Counted from the stretch's first letter, positions 48,930-60,171 are shown. The stretch: 64,000 nt of DNA from Chrysaora quinquecirrha (GCA_014526335.1 JACTAT010000267.1:62001-126000); one strand, 5' to 3'. Notes: a model not told the origin generated them from the letters alone. Numbers and translations are program-made.

Positions 48930-49604
48930 TGCATATGTAAAAAATATAAAGTTTCAGCAAACAAAAAAGACGAAAGGGTTGCAAAGTAAAACAAGTTAAG
49001 TCCGATAGAAGAGAAAAAAAGAAGAAAAAGTCTGGGGATCGAATTAAGAAGAGACAAACATTTTGAACGTGATATAATAAAAACTCGCATATAAAAACCT
49101 ATATTTATTAAGAACCTATACAACCTGTTATTATAGATTTTATATCCAAAAAACGAGAGCTATTATACCCATATATCCAAGGATATTCTTTATTAAAAGG
49201 ACTCGGGTCGCGCACTGGGGTTTAAACTCAACTTCTGCTTTTGTTCACCTCTTTCGTGGACTTTAAAATAGCATTCAGAACACTGAGAATCAGCAGCATG
49301 CTAAAGCTGCTAAACGTGCTATGTTTGCCATACAAAAATGCTACATTTTCCCACTCCATGGTTCGCTCCTCATTACAAAAGAAACAGGCTGTGTTCAGTC
49401 AAACTCAGGCTCTTAGGTACGGATTTTTACTGTAACAAGCTCCGAAAACCACATTGTACTGTTTTCTCTTGTCTTAGGTGAATTTGAAAGCCACCATTAT
49501 AGTTCTCCTACAAGTGGTCATCAATCGCATCATTGTTGCTGTTGTTGTTTCTGTTGTTATTTTATTTCGAGTAGGCTGTTATTTCTAGCTTTATCAGCAA
49601 ATTA

Positions 49605-49800
49605 AGGCCTACTATGCATGCCGCATCCAGACATGGGACCCCTAGTTTAACGTCCCTTCCGAAGGACGGCAGAGTGAGTTGTTTAGTCATCCATCTGGAA
49701 GGTCACCCATGCAGATGCTGACCTCACACGACCAAGTTTAACTTCAGTTGTCTAACGAGAGCTGACTGAGAAGCATGGCCACTCACTCGCATAACAGTCC
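49605..49800 (-). mobile_element. Possible 5S rRNA-derived SINE
   Basis: The minus strand has TGAAGTTAAACTTGGTCGTG followed by AGCATCTGCATGGGTGACC, matching the A-box to C-box part of 5S rRNA (GAAGTTAAGC ... GTACTTGGATGGGTGACC) in order and spacing. Such 5S heads occur in SINE3-type elements. Judged by eye only. Confidence 0.45.
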
Positions 49801-49835
49801 ATCAGATTTTGCATTCATTTCGGCGCCGTGTGATA

Positions 49836-50157
49836 CACTCTTTTTTTACAAGAACCAGATAATTTTTTCGAGGATCGATGTTCTTATTTGTTGCATAATT
49901 TGAGGCTCGAGTATTCGTAATAGCGTTCTTCGTACAACTAGACACAAAAAAATGCTTCTACGAACAGGAAGTAAGAGTTTGGCATATCTTCTATATACCT
50001 TCCTTTAGTAATCGCATAGTTCTGTTTTTTAATATGAGATGAAATTTTAAAAAAGCACATTTTCTTGTCTCTTATTTTTCATCTGAGGCTGGACATGTTC
50101 TTACCTTGTTCTTATTTTTTTGCCAAATCAAGCCTTGATGTTCTTAAAAAAAGAGTG
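49836..50157. mobile_element. MITE-like element, family A (word AAGAACC/AAGAACA)
   Basis: Ends CACTCTTTTTTTACAAGAACC and TGTTCTTAAAAAAAGAGTG are inverted, TA on both sides. No coding capacity. Confidence 0.7.
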
Positions 50158-50159
50158 TA

Positions 50160-51430
50160 CCACTGCCGAAAATGAAATCAGAAACAAAAATAAATAAGCA
50201 GAAAAACATATTTTAAACCCTTTGAAACATGTTTTTGAGAAGGGTTGGGGGTGATAAATTGGCGAAAAATCGCTTTAAAAATAAGAAACAGACAGATTGG
50301 CATCTGGGCCAATTGTCCTTATAAAAAGCGTTTAGCACACGTTTCTCTGGCTGTGAATAAGGGGAAAATGAAAGCAACAAAGATGGTTCTTGTATACAAG
50401 TATTTAGCAATTAAATCATTACCCCCCATTCCGCGTCGGCAAAACATGGCTCGGCAAATTGGCAGATATAGGATGGTGTAAATCGTAGGGTGCATTGCAA
50501 TAGTCGATGGTGGTGTGGATGGAATATTTTTTGAGGCATGAACTTTCATAATGGAGACAATTTTCAATGATTAGAAAATTGCATATTATAGACACTTTTC
50601 AGTGACCCATAGCAGAATATAGTCCAGAGGTAGTTCGCGCAACCGACGTAGGTTAGGGTTAGAGCAACTCCGAAAAGCCCCCAAAGGGGGCCTGCAAATT
50701 TTTTCAAGATACAGGTGTTTTGCATTACTTGACGCAAAAATTTTATAAGCTAATCATCCCCCAGTTAAGTCATGGTCAGTAATGGCATAACAAAAAACTT
50801 CTGATATGTCCTTTTGTTTGAGCGAGAACGAGGAGGCAAGGGCGATTGATAAAGAACAGCCTATAGACGCTTCGCTTTAATTATCCTTTGAATTTTTTGC
50901 CATTTGCAAAATATTGAATCTATCGTGTTTTTCACTATGTAAAATTGCTGGTTACTTGTTGATTCTTCAATTAAATCGACGAAAGTTTTCTCTCGTTGAG
51001 TTTGTTTTGAAATTTTAATTTAGAAAGGGTCTAGCGAATTCGCTAGCGAATTTGTGGTTCGCCATTAGCTTGCAAACAGTATTAGTGATCAATTTTAGGC
51101 GACAAACAAAGTAAAACTTTTTCGAAAGCTTGGGCTTAACTTGCAGCAGAATTCAAAATCGCTTCACGTTCACCTGCTTTTGATGGCTAGAGAACAGCGA
51201 ACAGCGAACAGCGAAAAGCGAACAGCGAATGCCAACGAAGTGGAAATGGGCCTTTAACTGAAAGATTTCATGAGACGGTCTTTACCGCAGTGAAAAATGC
51301 ATACTCATTTAAGCTTTTATTTCTGTTTCTATAACCTTCGGAGTCGACTTAATTAACTGCTATATAATTATTGCAAAAACACAATATTTGACACCCTTGT
51401 TTGATCTACGATGACATTCAGTTGATAACA
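50160..51430. other. Unassigned non-coding DNA
   Basis: No gene supported. A short run of GCGAACAGCGAA repeats lies near 51,195. Two overlapping opposite open frames at 50,213-50,567 have no supporting signal. Confidence 0.35.
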
Positions 51431-51745
51431 TCATATTTAGCCCCAACCGCACTAAATATCACATCCGAACCCCAAGATATCTACCAACCGTATTGAATAT
51501 CCGGTACGGAAATCATGATGTGACCCAACCGTACTGCACATCCGCCATCGTGATCAGAAACGCTTCCCGCGGCAACCATGATATCCCCCATCGTCACCGT
51601 ACTGAATATTGACCACCATAAATCACCTACCGTACTGCACACACCGCAATCGTGCTCAGAGATGCCTCCCCATGGCAATCATGATACCCCCACCCCTTTC
51701 AACGTACAGAATAATCGTCACCGTATTGGATATCTCCCACCTTTT
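51430..51745. repeat. Degenerate minisatellite of the AGTACCGTGGGG family
   Basis: CCGTACTGAATAT, CAATCATGAT and GATGCCTCCCC recur in the same alternation as 34,770-35,075, but strongly diverged. Confidence 0.6.
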
Positions 51746-52233
51746 AAGTTTTAGCTGTAAAATTCCAGTTGTTTAAAGGGAATCGACGGGGTTAAAGCTG
51801 GCACGGGCGAGTTGCTTTCAGATACCATAAATAAACTAGCGTTCTATCAAATTCGAAGTGATTGAATAGGCTGTTTTTAAAATCATTGCCTTACCCTTGT
51901 CTTTTCCCTTTACTTTATCGGCTATGATTCATTGAATAGAATTAACTGTCTTCAAAATACATTACTCTTGTGATTTTCTCCCTTTATTTTCAAAGCTCAA
52001 GCTACATCATACGGTGCGGGTTCTTCTTTGAGATACTACAATGATAACACACGAAGAGGTTGTTGTATTATTCTTTAAATATTGTGGATAGTATGAACTG
52101 GATTTGGACTGTCTGTGCAGCAAAGACCAATTATAATCATCTTTATTCTTATTCTAGATAGGTTAATGTTGTAGCTATTAGCATTGTTTTGTTCAGTGTT
52201 AGCATGCAGTCGTCTATGTTTCTCTGACTTAAG

Positions 52234-52503
52234 CTATGGCTAAACCAGGAGACATGTCGCGCGCGATACTGTATTCAGCGTGTCTCCCAGGGTGGCTAAA
52301 AATGCCAGCAACAAGTGAGCAACATGTCCCTAAGTCATCTGCATGTCGCGGAGACAAGAAATGTTTCTGTTGTCTTCCAGAAATATTTTCGTGTCTCTTG
52401 CTACAATTTTGTCGCGCGCTACAGAGTTTCTGTGGTAGCTCAACTGGGAGACACCGAGGGAACATCAATGTCCCACGCTACATGTCTCCTAGTTTAGCCA
52501 GGC
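52234..52503. mobile_element. MITE-like element with ~20 bp terminal inverted repeats
   Basis: Left GGCTAAACCAGGAGACATGT and right ACATGTCTCCTAGTTTAGCC differ by one base. Inside are many GTCTC/GAGAC words, giving open frames on both strands that are by-products. Confidence 0.7.
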
Positions 52504-52889
52504 CTTTGTTCTCGCAAGATTGAGGATGTTATTCCCGCTTGTTTTTGCAAGAAGATCGCAAGTTTTTTGGTTGTCAGAAAGTATGCGGCGCAAAAGTGTC
52601 CTGTTCACCTGAAAATGCCGTGGCTTGGCAATGCGAATCGAAGATCAAATGAAAAAGACCATTCGTAAGTGTTTCGCTGCTGCCAAGCCTAGGTTTGTCT
52701 TTAACACTCGTAAAGTTTTGCGATCCATTCACAAGGATTGCGTAACCACAACACACAAAAGTTTGGTTATTTATGAATTTTCGCACATCTCATAGGATCA
52801 AACAGCATGTTCCAGCTAATATTCGTCTCCTCAATTTTCCACATAGGTAGCCCCGCATATCCCAAGCAACAACGAACCCTTAAGCACGA

Positions 52890-53265
52890 TTGTTCCATAG
52901 GACAAAATTCAAAGGATCTCCTAGAGTGTGCAGAAAATTTCAGCGAGGATTATTTCGAATAATTAGCAAAGCTGATCATTGTTTCATTTCAGCGTTTTGG
53001 AATCTATCCGCATCAAAACCAAAAGGCCGGTTCTGTGTAGACAAAGTGTTCGTATTCTCACTTGGACTCTTCAATTAATTCAATTTGTCATCCTGCTGTA
53101 TAAAGTGATCTGATTGGTGTTCAAAACACAATACCATTCTGGCTTTGCTTTTCTTTTGGTGCATTTTGATCCGCATCTGCATCTGGGTAAAATACCGGTC
53201 TGTTTCTGACTTTTATACTCTGAGGAGTGTCAGACGGAGAATGTCTAATTACGTCCAGAGATATT
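52890..53265 (+). repeat. Dispersed repeat family C, copy
   Basis: Runs from GTGTGCAGAAAATTTCAGCG through GGCCGGTTCTGTGTAGACA to CTCTGAGGAGTGTCAGAC, the same order as at 24,690. A reverse partial copy is at 56,300-56,480. Confidence 0.6.
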
Positions 53266-53294
53266 TCAGCTCTTTTTCAAAACTATGCAATTTA

Positions 53295-53420
53295 CACGCT
53301 TTTTATCTTATAAAGAACCTAGCTCAGGGTCTAGTTCCTAAAGTTCCTTATTTTAGGACCTCTTTTGGTTGAACTGTAGTACCTAAAGGTCCTTACTAAT
53401 TCCTTAATCCTAACTGCATG
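53295..53420 (+). mobile_element. Family A element, one end only
   Basis: Starts after TA with CACGCTTTTTATCTTATAAAGAACC and then TAGCTCAGGGTCTAGTTCC, close to the reverse complement of the right end at 8,459. GGTCC/AGGACC words follow. The other end was not found nearby. Confidence 0.5.
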
Positions 53421-54369
53421 TTTACTGCATCACTATCATGCAGAGACACTTGTATGTGAGCAAAGTTGAAAACTACTCAAAGAAACATAATGCACGCGAA
53501 CATAACATTTAGTTGAATTTTGCAAACGAATGGAACGGGCTTTCCAATTCTTAACTGTTTGTAGCGATTGAAAAATTAAAAATTGAAAAATTTCCTTAGC
53601 GATTTTATGTTTAGCAATACAAGTTCTTTAAATTTACAATTTCGCAGATCCGATCCATTTCTGGTCCACAAACCGACCTACTTTTGGATCGCTTTAAAAA
53701 GCGGTGCAGTTTAGATCTGATCTACTTTGCATCGCGTAAAGAGAAGGATCTGATCCAAAACTGGCTCTCTTCGAAAATAACATTATACATTATACTATAG
53801 AAATTTTCAGTAGCCACGCATGGGTCAATTGCTAGACCCAAAAGTGGATCGAATCCGTCCTCCTGTAAACGGGAGGTCTATCCGTACCAAAACTAGAACT
53901 CCTGGATCCGATCCACTTTAGGTATGATCAAGGTTCTCTCGTTTAAACGTATAGTCTGATCCGTCCAACTGCTTCAGGGAATTTCGGATGCACAAAACAA
54001 ATATGGATGGGAGGAATAATTTTGCTTATCTTAATACAAATTAAAATAGGAACATAATAGCGCCAATCTACAGGAGAGCTTAAAACCTGACCAGCTACCA
54101 CAGAATTCCTCTCCTGCCGGCGTATATTCTGTTCTGGAGAACGTTCTCGATAAAAATTAATAAAATTGAACATTTACATTGTAACTGTAAGTGATAGTTA
54201 GCTTAATCTCTAAAATAATTAAAGATGCAGTTTTCAGCTCTCGTGTAGATAGGTCCTAACTTCAATAGATTATGGAAATCTTAAGCCTAGTTTGCTTGGA
54301 AGAATAATCCTAAAAACACCTTGAGTCATAAAAGTCAACTATAAATTTCCCTGTTTTTCTTTCTTACAG

Positions 54370-54410
54370 ATAGCACTGTCGAACTGATGGGACGTCTAAG
54401 AGGTGGTTGA
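54370..54410 (+). CDS. Ubiquitin-like gene, orphan exon 4 (unit 2)
   Basis: After acceptor TTTCTTTCTTACAG it codes STVELMGRLRGG and stop. It differs from the unit 3 exon by one conservative residue and four silent bases. It is the C-terminal tail with the di-glycine that would be conjugated. Its own exons 2 and 3 were not found upstream, so it may be an unused or decayed remnant, or an alternative last exon. Confidence 0.6.
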
Positions 54411-54947
54411 CATGAAAATTTGTAAGTACATTTAAAATTTCAGACTTTGCAGTAGGTGCAGTGCAGTAGTGATACTGTTTTGGATTAAGCAAAACATACG
54501 AAACTGATTTTGTTATCTTTATCGACACAAAATATGCATTGAAAAACAAATGATAAAAGGCTACATGAATTAGGCCATAAAGTGAGAAATATATATGCTT
54601 TACCTTCGAGGCACCATAGTTCAATGCTGCGCGTCCGTTTGCTCGTTATAATTTTAAAGAGCATTTTGAATCCTGGAGAATAGCCCTTCCTGATAGTTGG
54701 TTCTAAAAAAAGAGCATAAAAAACAACAGTTTTAAGTATCATTTGGCTATTAGACTACTAGGATAAACATCGAAACGTCTACTACAGGCCAGGAATAACT
54801 TATTCGTGTTCTCTTACGAATTCTCATGTTGGAATTTGCAAAAATGGTGAAATTGGTCGATGCAAAAGTCATCAAAAGATCCATTTCCAACATTCATCTT
54901 CAAAGAACATTTTATTTGCGAAATGTTTTCCCAAAAAAGTAGTAATA

Positions 54948-55600
54948 CACTCATTTTTTATAAAAAACCGACTATAAGAAACTATATATGCCTGTTTCTA
55001 AAAACCAAGAAACTCTTCTATATCGACTAAGAAGAAAGACAAATGTGTTATGGTTTTGAATGACCTAGAAAGTGCCACTTTTTAAGTTTCTTAATGTTCA
55101 ACCAATTTTAGTACCAAAGGGTGCATTCTTGTTGGACCATTTTTTGCTTCTTCTCTTTTCTTGAGAATTTTTGATTATTAAAGCTGATATATTGGAGCAT
55201 AAGAAAACAGACGGTAAACTTTGAACTGACAGTACCCATTTCATTATAAAGACCAAGACGTTTTTATAGTTAAATGGATACTGCCAGTTCAAAATTTATC
55301 GTCCGTTTTCTTATTCTGAAATTTACTCGAAGTCTGCGTTTTCCTTCAAGTGTTCCTAAGCTGATATACTTCTAAAATTTCCTTGAATTCTGGGGTTTTC
55401 AGGGGTTCTTTGGTTTCTTATAAAGAGATTTCTCATAATATAAAACCTTTTTAAATCTCAATTTCCTTTGAAAGGTCTTAAAAGTATAATACTTCTTTTC
55501 TAGAAAGTGAGAGCTTCAAGAAACCAGACAAGCTAAAAATGACAAAAATAGCACTTTATGAAGATTTTGGAACAATGTCATCTGCTTATCGCCGAGGGCG
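54948..55600. mobile_element. Family A-like element (word AAGAAAC) with inner hairpin
   Basis: Left end CACTCATTTTTTATAAAAAACC after TA; AAGAAAC recurs inside. The right end is unclear. Inside, 55,203-55,312 forms a hairpin: GAAAACAGACGGTAAACTTT pairs with AAATTTATCGTCCGTTTTC. Confidence 0.5.
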
Positions 55601-55707
55601 CTCTTTTTACCAATAATACACTTCAGTAAACTTGTAAATATTTACTTCTTGTAACGTTATTTGAAAATTGAAGAGAAAAATATTCGTTTTCTGTTTATCT
55701 TTGGTGT

Positions 55708-56036
55708 CAGGTCTATAAAGCTACTTTATAAGGAACCTACGTGTAGAGGGGCAAAACACTTAAAGAACTTATACCTCTAAAGATAAAATCGGTAAAGAAC
55801 TTTTCGTTTTTGAATAGTTTTGTCACAGCAAACAGTGAGAAAGCCTGTTCGATTAACATGTAGTCAATGCTTCCTTCAGTAGTTTGTAACATAAAATAGT
55901 CATGGCAAGAAATATGCAATTAAAATTAGGGAACTATTAAGGAACATTTGGTACTACAATTTAATAAAAAAAGTCCAAAAATAAGTAACTTTAGAAACTA
56001 GACCTTGAGCTAGGATCTTTATAAAATTAAAAGCGT
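55708..56036. mobile_element. Family A element inserted in unit 3
   Basis: Interrupts sequence continuous in unit 1: TTTGGTGTCA ... CTTGCATAAAAT. Contains TATAAGGAACC on the left and CTAGGATCTTTATAAAATTAAAAGCGTG on the right, matching other right ends. Confidence 0.6.
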
Positions 56037-56087
56037 GAAACTTGCATAAAATAAGCATTTGATTACTGAGATGATAAGGGAATTTAC

Positions 56088-56165
56088 CTCTTCCAACATG
56101 GCTTGAAGTTGAGATAGCTCAGAGCTAAGACCTCCACAGATATTCTCACATGCTTTCCATCCATT
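56088..56165 (-). CDS. Exon of an unknown gene, unit 3 (CENICGG)
   Basis: 78 bp between TTTTTAG and GTAAATTCC. It codes NGWKACENICGGLSSELSQL then QAMLEE in phase 0. A decayed copy is at 34,272. The phase does not fit the favoured donor of the exon at 56,813 unless another exon lies between or a weaker donor is used. Function unknown. Confidence 0.4.
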
Positions 56166-56812
56166 CTAAAAATAAAATATCGTTTTATTTGCTACTTGCG
56201 TTGAGTTAAGCATCTTTGGGTTGCGAGGAAAAGAGAACTGAATCACACAGAAACTCTTTCAATCACTCTCGCGAAGCTTTGCAATACATTTCTCTTAAAT
56301 TAATTCCGTTTTAAGTCTTTTTTTCGTCTGATACTCCTCAGAGTAGCTATAAACTCAGAAACCAACAGAAACTATTGACTGACTAGGGTGGACGGAATAT
56401 ATAGTCAGATGCCGGTCAGAGAAGTGAAACTGGACTGGGATTGTGTTTTGAACACCAGGCAGCTCGCCAGGTTGACTTAAGCCTATATGCATTATCTCCA
56501 AAGCGGTCCGAAAAAAGCCCACGGTAATTATAACAGGTCACTTGACACAGCCTTAAATGGAAGGTGGTCAAGCCAAAACAACATATAAATGCCTATTTTG
56601 ACCAGTAAACCTTATCAGAACTGACTGATTCTTTGCAAGGTTATAGAGAATAACTAGTAGAAACTAGGAACAAAATGTACAGAAATTGCTGGATTCCGTT
56701 AATGTTAAGGAAGGTCGATTTTTGAACGATGTCGATAACATGATTAAATTATGATGACAAAATAATGTTTAAATAATGACTTCATAACAGAAGTGGGAGA
56801 CGCCGAATTTAC

Positions 56813-56975
56813 CAACATTACTTGAAATGCATTGGCCAATGCTAGACTTACTACATTCGTCGTAGTCTACGCTCTTCCACACTCCATCACCCCGCTCCAA
56901 ACTCTGAAGAAACAGCTGTATGTTGTTGTAGTTGTTAGAAGCTGTTTCCGAAAGAGTGGGAGGAAGGTAATAAGT
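56813..56975 (-). CDS. Exon of an unknown gene, unit 3 (TYYLPP)
   Basis: After CCTAG it codes TYYLPPTLSETASNNYNNIQ, then LFLQSLERGDGVWKSVDYDE and CSKSSIGQCISSN, donor GTAAAT. Two cysteines suggest a secreted or extracellular fold. A related piece lies at 43,564-43,690. No family recognised. Confidence 0.45.
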
Positions 56976-57299
56976 CTAGGATAATGTCTGCGCCAAGTTA
57001 CATAGCCCTGTAGGAAGGCAATTTTTGGACGGGAGTGGAAAACCCAACACGGCTTTATAAGATAAAAAAAACCCGGCAGGATTGGGGTTAACCGGTTGCT
57101 TATAAAGAAGCAAGCAGCTCAAGCTACATGTGGCTACTGCTTGAATGTAAAGTACAAACGGTTTGGAATACACTCGCTTTGTCGTGAATATACGTTTTAC
57201 AAAGAGATAAGAGGTTACTTATATGATTTAGCTTAAATAACAAAATCATAACTCCGAACACCAAAAGAAAGAGAATATCAGAGCCTAAATTGAAATTTA

Positions 57300-57690
57300 T
57301 GTCAAATTTAAATCAAAACTTTTGGAACTTTAGGTTGAAACTCCCCGTTTTTTGGACCACATATACTGGATTTCAAACAAAGTCTCACTCCTCCCCAATT
57401 ATTTATAACCGAACGGTATATGGTACATTTTTCTACAATCTTGAACAAAATAAATTGGAACAGCCTAAATGGATTGGCTATCATCTATGGATCCCCCACC
57501 CCCCTTCTCCGCCGTAATAATTCTGTTTCCAACAAAAGTGGTCCTCCTTTACTTGCAATCCTGTTTTGGGGGTAAAGTGCGAAACACTGGAGTTAACAAA
57601 TAGAAAATTCGAAGAAAAGGCCTAAGTTCTCCGAAAAGAGGCCTTGGCATGGTTAGACATGTCCAAATATTTATTGTCCAAGACTGTAGG
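57300..57690. repeat. Dispersed repeat related to 39.8-40.1 kb
   Basis: Shares TTTGGACCACATATACTGGA-like, AACAAAATAAATTGGAACAG, GGATCCCCC and TTATTGTCCAAGACTGTAGG words with the repeat at 39,821-40,120, partly inverted. The open frame here is not supported. Confidence 0.4.
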
Positions 57691-57779
57691 TTTGCGGCAG
57701 TTAGCAGCTCGAGCTTTGGTTTGCAACATATGCTTTCAGAGAAATAAAGACAAAGACAAATGACTTGAAATGACATTTA

Positions 57780-58665
57780 CAGATTTTGTATTTAGACAAC
57801 AAGCTGTATTCATTCTATAAATACGTACAATTGAAAACCAATTACAGTAAAATGGCCTTACAGTTACTTTATAAAGGCATTATGTTTCGTATTGCAATCT
57901 CAAAACATTGTCCGTTTTCCATATGCAATTTATTCTCCGTTGCAGCTCGGCTACTTATTCCAAAGACTCAGGTTCATGGCATATCGAACTATATTTAATT
58001 GCTTGCAGATTCTTAAAAGTCAGCTTTCTATTCTTGAATCTATTTTTCTTATTCTTTTCTCTAGCACTTCTGTATACAAAAAATCGTGCACGAACAAGCT
58101 GTACTCTACAAAACATGCAATGTGCAACTTTCAAGTTGAGAAAATGTACTCCGTAGCTAATGCTAATGATGTACGGCTGATGCAACCATCTGCAATCAAG
58201 ATAGGACGAATATTAGCTAATAAACATGGAAGAAGAAGAAATAAATACACTCTTTGTTCAAGAAAGGCTGCCATTTTGGATCATCATGTTGTTAACAATA
58301 TGTTGTTAACCCGTGATAATTTAGTTTTTATCCGTGATAAATTTATTAACCTGTGATTAATTGATTAATCTATGTTTAGTTGATAAATCTATGATTAATT
58401 GATTAATCTATGATTAATTGATTAATCTATGATTAATTGATTAATCTGCGATTAATTGATTAACCTGTGATTAATTGAATAGATTAATCTGTAATTAATT
58501 GAGTTGAATAAATTGTGATTAATCCAGACCGAGGTGATTCGCTCTTGTCTTTCACTTGTCTCTCAAAAGAACACGATTGACGGAGCTTGACAGAGTAGTA
58601 AAGTCTTTGAAAAAAACCAGCTATCAAGCAATTTTTACAAAATATCACAATGCCTTCGTGAGCCA
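57780..58665 (-). pseudogene. Peptide-gene 3' UTR exon and intron, copy 3 (coding exon lost)
   Basis: Matches copies 1 and 2 across the 3' UTR exon (TTGCTTGCAGATTCTTAAAAGTCAG, CTTTCAAGTTGA, GCAACCATCTGCAATCAAGATA), the GATTAATT array (58,345-58,515) and a further 150 bases of intron. It then stops abruptly at about 58,665, where the Bcl-2-like segment begins. The coding exon and promoter are missing. Confidence 0.6.
58345..58515. repeat. GATTAATTGATTAATC array, copy 3
   Basis: About eight units, the most regular of the three arrays: GATTAATTGATTAATCTAT repeated. Confidence 0.75.
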
Positions 58666-58669
58666 GGGT

Positions 58670-59229
58670 AGGAAATAACTAGAAATAGCTATACCTAAAA
58701 AATGTTTAGACATTATTGTTCATTAATGTACTGTTAGAAAATAGTGTCGTTTTCATGTGTTGTCATTCTTTGAAAATAAGGTTGTAAATCAACGGCTACT
58801 GTCCATATACGGACAATGAATTGCATAAACTTAGATAATACTCATAAACCATGGATTAAACCAAAAGCTATTAGAGATATTGCTATTGCGCATGCGCTAT
58901 TTAATAAATGTTTATATGACATACATCATTTAAATCTCTATTACTTCTTTGTTCTACATGCTAGGTCCCAGGCCTCTAGCTGTTACCGTTATTGATATAA
59001 CTACTGCGCATGCGCAGTTGATGGTTGTACATATATATATATATTGTGGATATATATATTTTGAATCTCCATTATGGACTTGTTCTTTGTACTAATTGTT
59101 AATCTGTTGGTATATTTTCTTATAGTTTTTGAATAGATATAAACATCTTGTAAATCATCAACTTAATTTTCATTAATTGAATTTAGCATTATTTCTATAT
59201 AATTAAATGTAGTAATTTAAGACAACTTA
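58670..59229. other. 3' flank of the Bcl-2-like gene
   Basis: Replaces the peptide coding exon and promoter seen in copies 1 and 2. Contains two CGCATGCGC-type palindromes (58,909 and 59,008) and an ATATAT run at 59,030-59,060. No other gene seen. Confidence 0.4.
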
Positions 59230-59720
59230 TCAATATAACATAAAACATTCTGAGTCAATTAGTAGTTTTTCACCCCAATCTCCTAATGCTTTATCATTGA
59301 TTTCTTCTTTTATTTCTTCTATGAATGATGTTGCTACAGTCCTATCATGATATTTCATTAAACCATCAGCAAGTTCTTCAATAAAAATCATTAACATAGC
59401 CATTCTTCCCCAATTTCCTTCTTTATCCATAATTGAAAAAAGTTCACAAACTAGGCCTTTAGCCTCTAGCTTGGATAAGACTTGATGTTGTTCTACTCGG
59501 GACTTTATTGAGTTTTAGAGCTAGCTCTTGCATATGTTAGAAGATCTCGCATCCAATAATAGTATGAACTGTTGATGGGGGTTGATTGTCTCTCGAAAGA
59601 TATAACTCCTAAATTGCGACATTCATAGTTCCTCTCCAAAGAATATGCAACTAGATTCTTTCTAGTTAATTCCCGCTCCTTCTTCACAGCGTTGAATATG
59701 AGGTAAGCTAGTGAAATCAT
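59230..59720 (-). CDS. Bcl-2-like protein, 163 residues, intronless, one-base frameshift
   Basis: ATG at 59,720, stop at 59,230. The frame breaks at an A run at 59,513-59,516. One extra A joins the two halves and makes the length a multiple of three. The second half has MDKEGNWGRMAMLMIFIEEL, the NWGR core of a BH1 motif, then 35 residues on ALGDWGEKLLI, which fits a diverged BH2. The first half begins MISLAYLIFNAVKKERELTR and has a likely helix around YYYWMRDLLTYARASSK where BH3 would lie. No C-terminal membrane anchor, so it should be soluble. Bcl-2 family proteins control mitochondrial apoptosis; whether this one protects or kills cannot be told. Lack of introns and the heat-shock promoter recall hsp70-style stress genes. 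A viral or retroposed origin is possible but not shown. Confidence 0.55.
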
Positions 59721-59765
59721 CTTCGCATCTATTGAGTGGTATGACCAGACTGTTGCTTCTTCTCG

Positions 59766-59774
59766 ATTTATATA
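59766..59774 (-). promoter_or_regulatory. TATA box of the Bcl-2-like gene
   Basis: TATATAAAT on the minus strand, about 46 bases before the ATG, predicting a short leader of ~20 bases. Confidence 0.55.
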
Positions 59775-59845
59775 GATATACTATGGAGATTCTCTGTTAA
59801 ATCAGGTGTGATGTTTGAATTATTAATCAATCAGATTGTAGGATT

Positions 59846-60095
59846 TCTCGTTTCTAGAATCTTGTGGAACATTCTGGAATCTTGCGGAACTTTTTGGAAA
59901 CTTCTAGAAAGTTCCAACAGAACAGATTGTAGGATTATTATGTTATTTTATTTCATAAACGATTCGAACGTCGCGTTCGAATTATTACGCCTTCATAATT
60001 AATCAATCAGATTCTGGAAAGTTCTCGAAAGTTCTAACCAATCAGATAAGAGGATTCCTAGAGATGTTCTGGAACATTCTGGAAACTTCTAGATC
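59846..60095. promoter_or_regulatory. Heat-shock-element cluster
   Basis: Dense alternating GAA/TTC pentamers: TTTCTAGAA, GGAACATTCTGGAA, GGAAACTTCTAGAAAGTTCC at 59,849-59,915; TTCTGGAAAGTTCTCGAAAGTTC at 60,012-60,034; TGTTCTGGAACATTCTGGAAAC at 60,065-60,086. CCAAT-type boxes (AATCAATCAG, AACCAATCAG) stand next to both blocks. This is the known HSF1 target pattern. It lies upstream of the Bcl-2-like gene and could also act on the plus strand. Confidence 0.75.
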
Positions 60096-60171
60096 GTTAA
60101 ATCGGAAACGAGGCTAGCGGCTAAGGAACTCTTGAGGTTGGAGAAACTCTTCGCACTATAGCGCGACCTGA

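Larger units (their letters stand above)
46724..49600. other. Intron or intergenic DNA with elements
   Basis: Holds the SINE at 47,508 and the family B element at 48,497. Open frames at 47,262-47,507 and 49,241-49,435 sit next to acceptor-like sites but show no family match or conserved copy, so I do not call them. Confidence 0.4.

Noticed and set aside
52229..52523. Overlapping 80-95-residue frames
   Set aside because: They lie inside a short element with terminal inverted repeats and mirror each other.
59230..59720. Calling the Bcl-2-like gene viral
   Set aside because: Compact and intronless form would fit, but no other virus-like gene surrounds it and its promoter has cellular heat-shock architecture.
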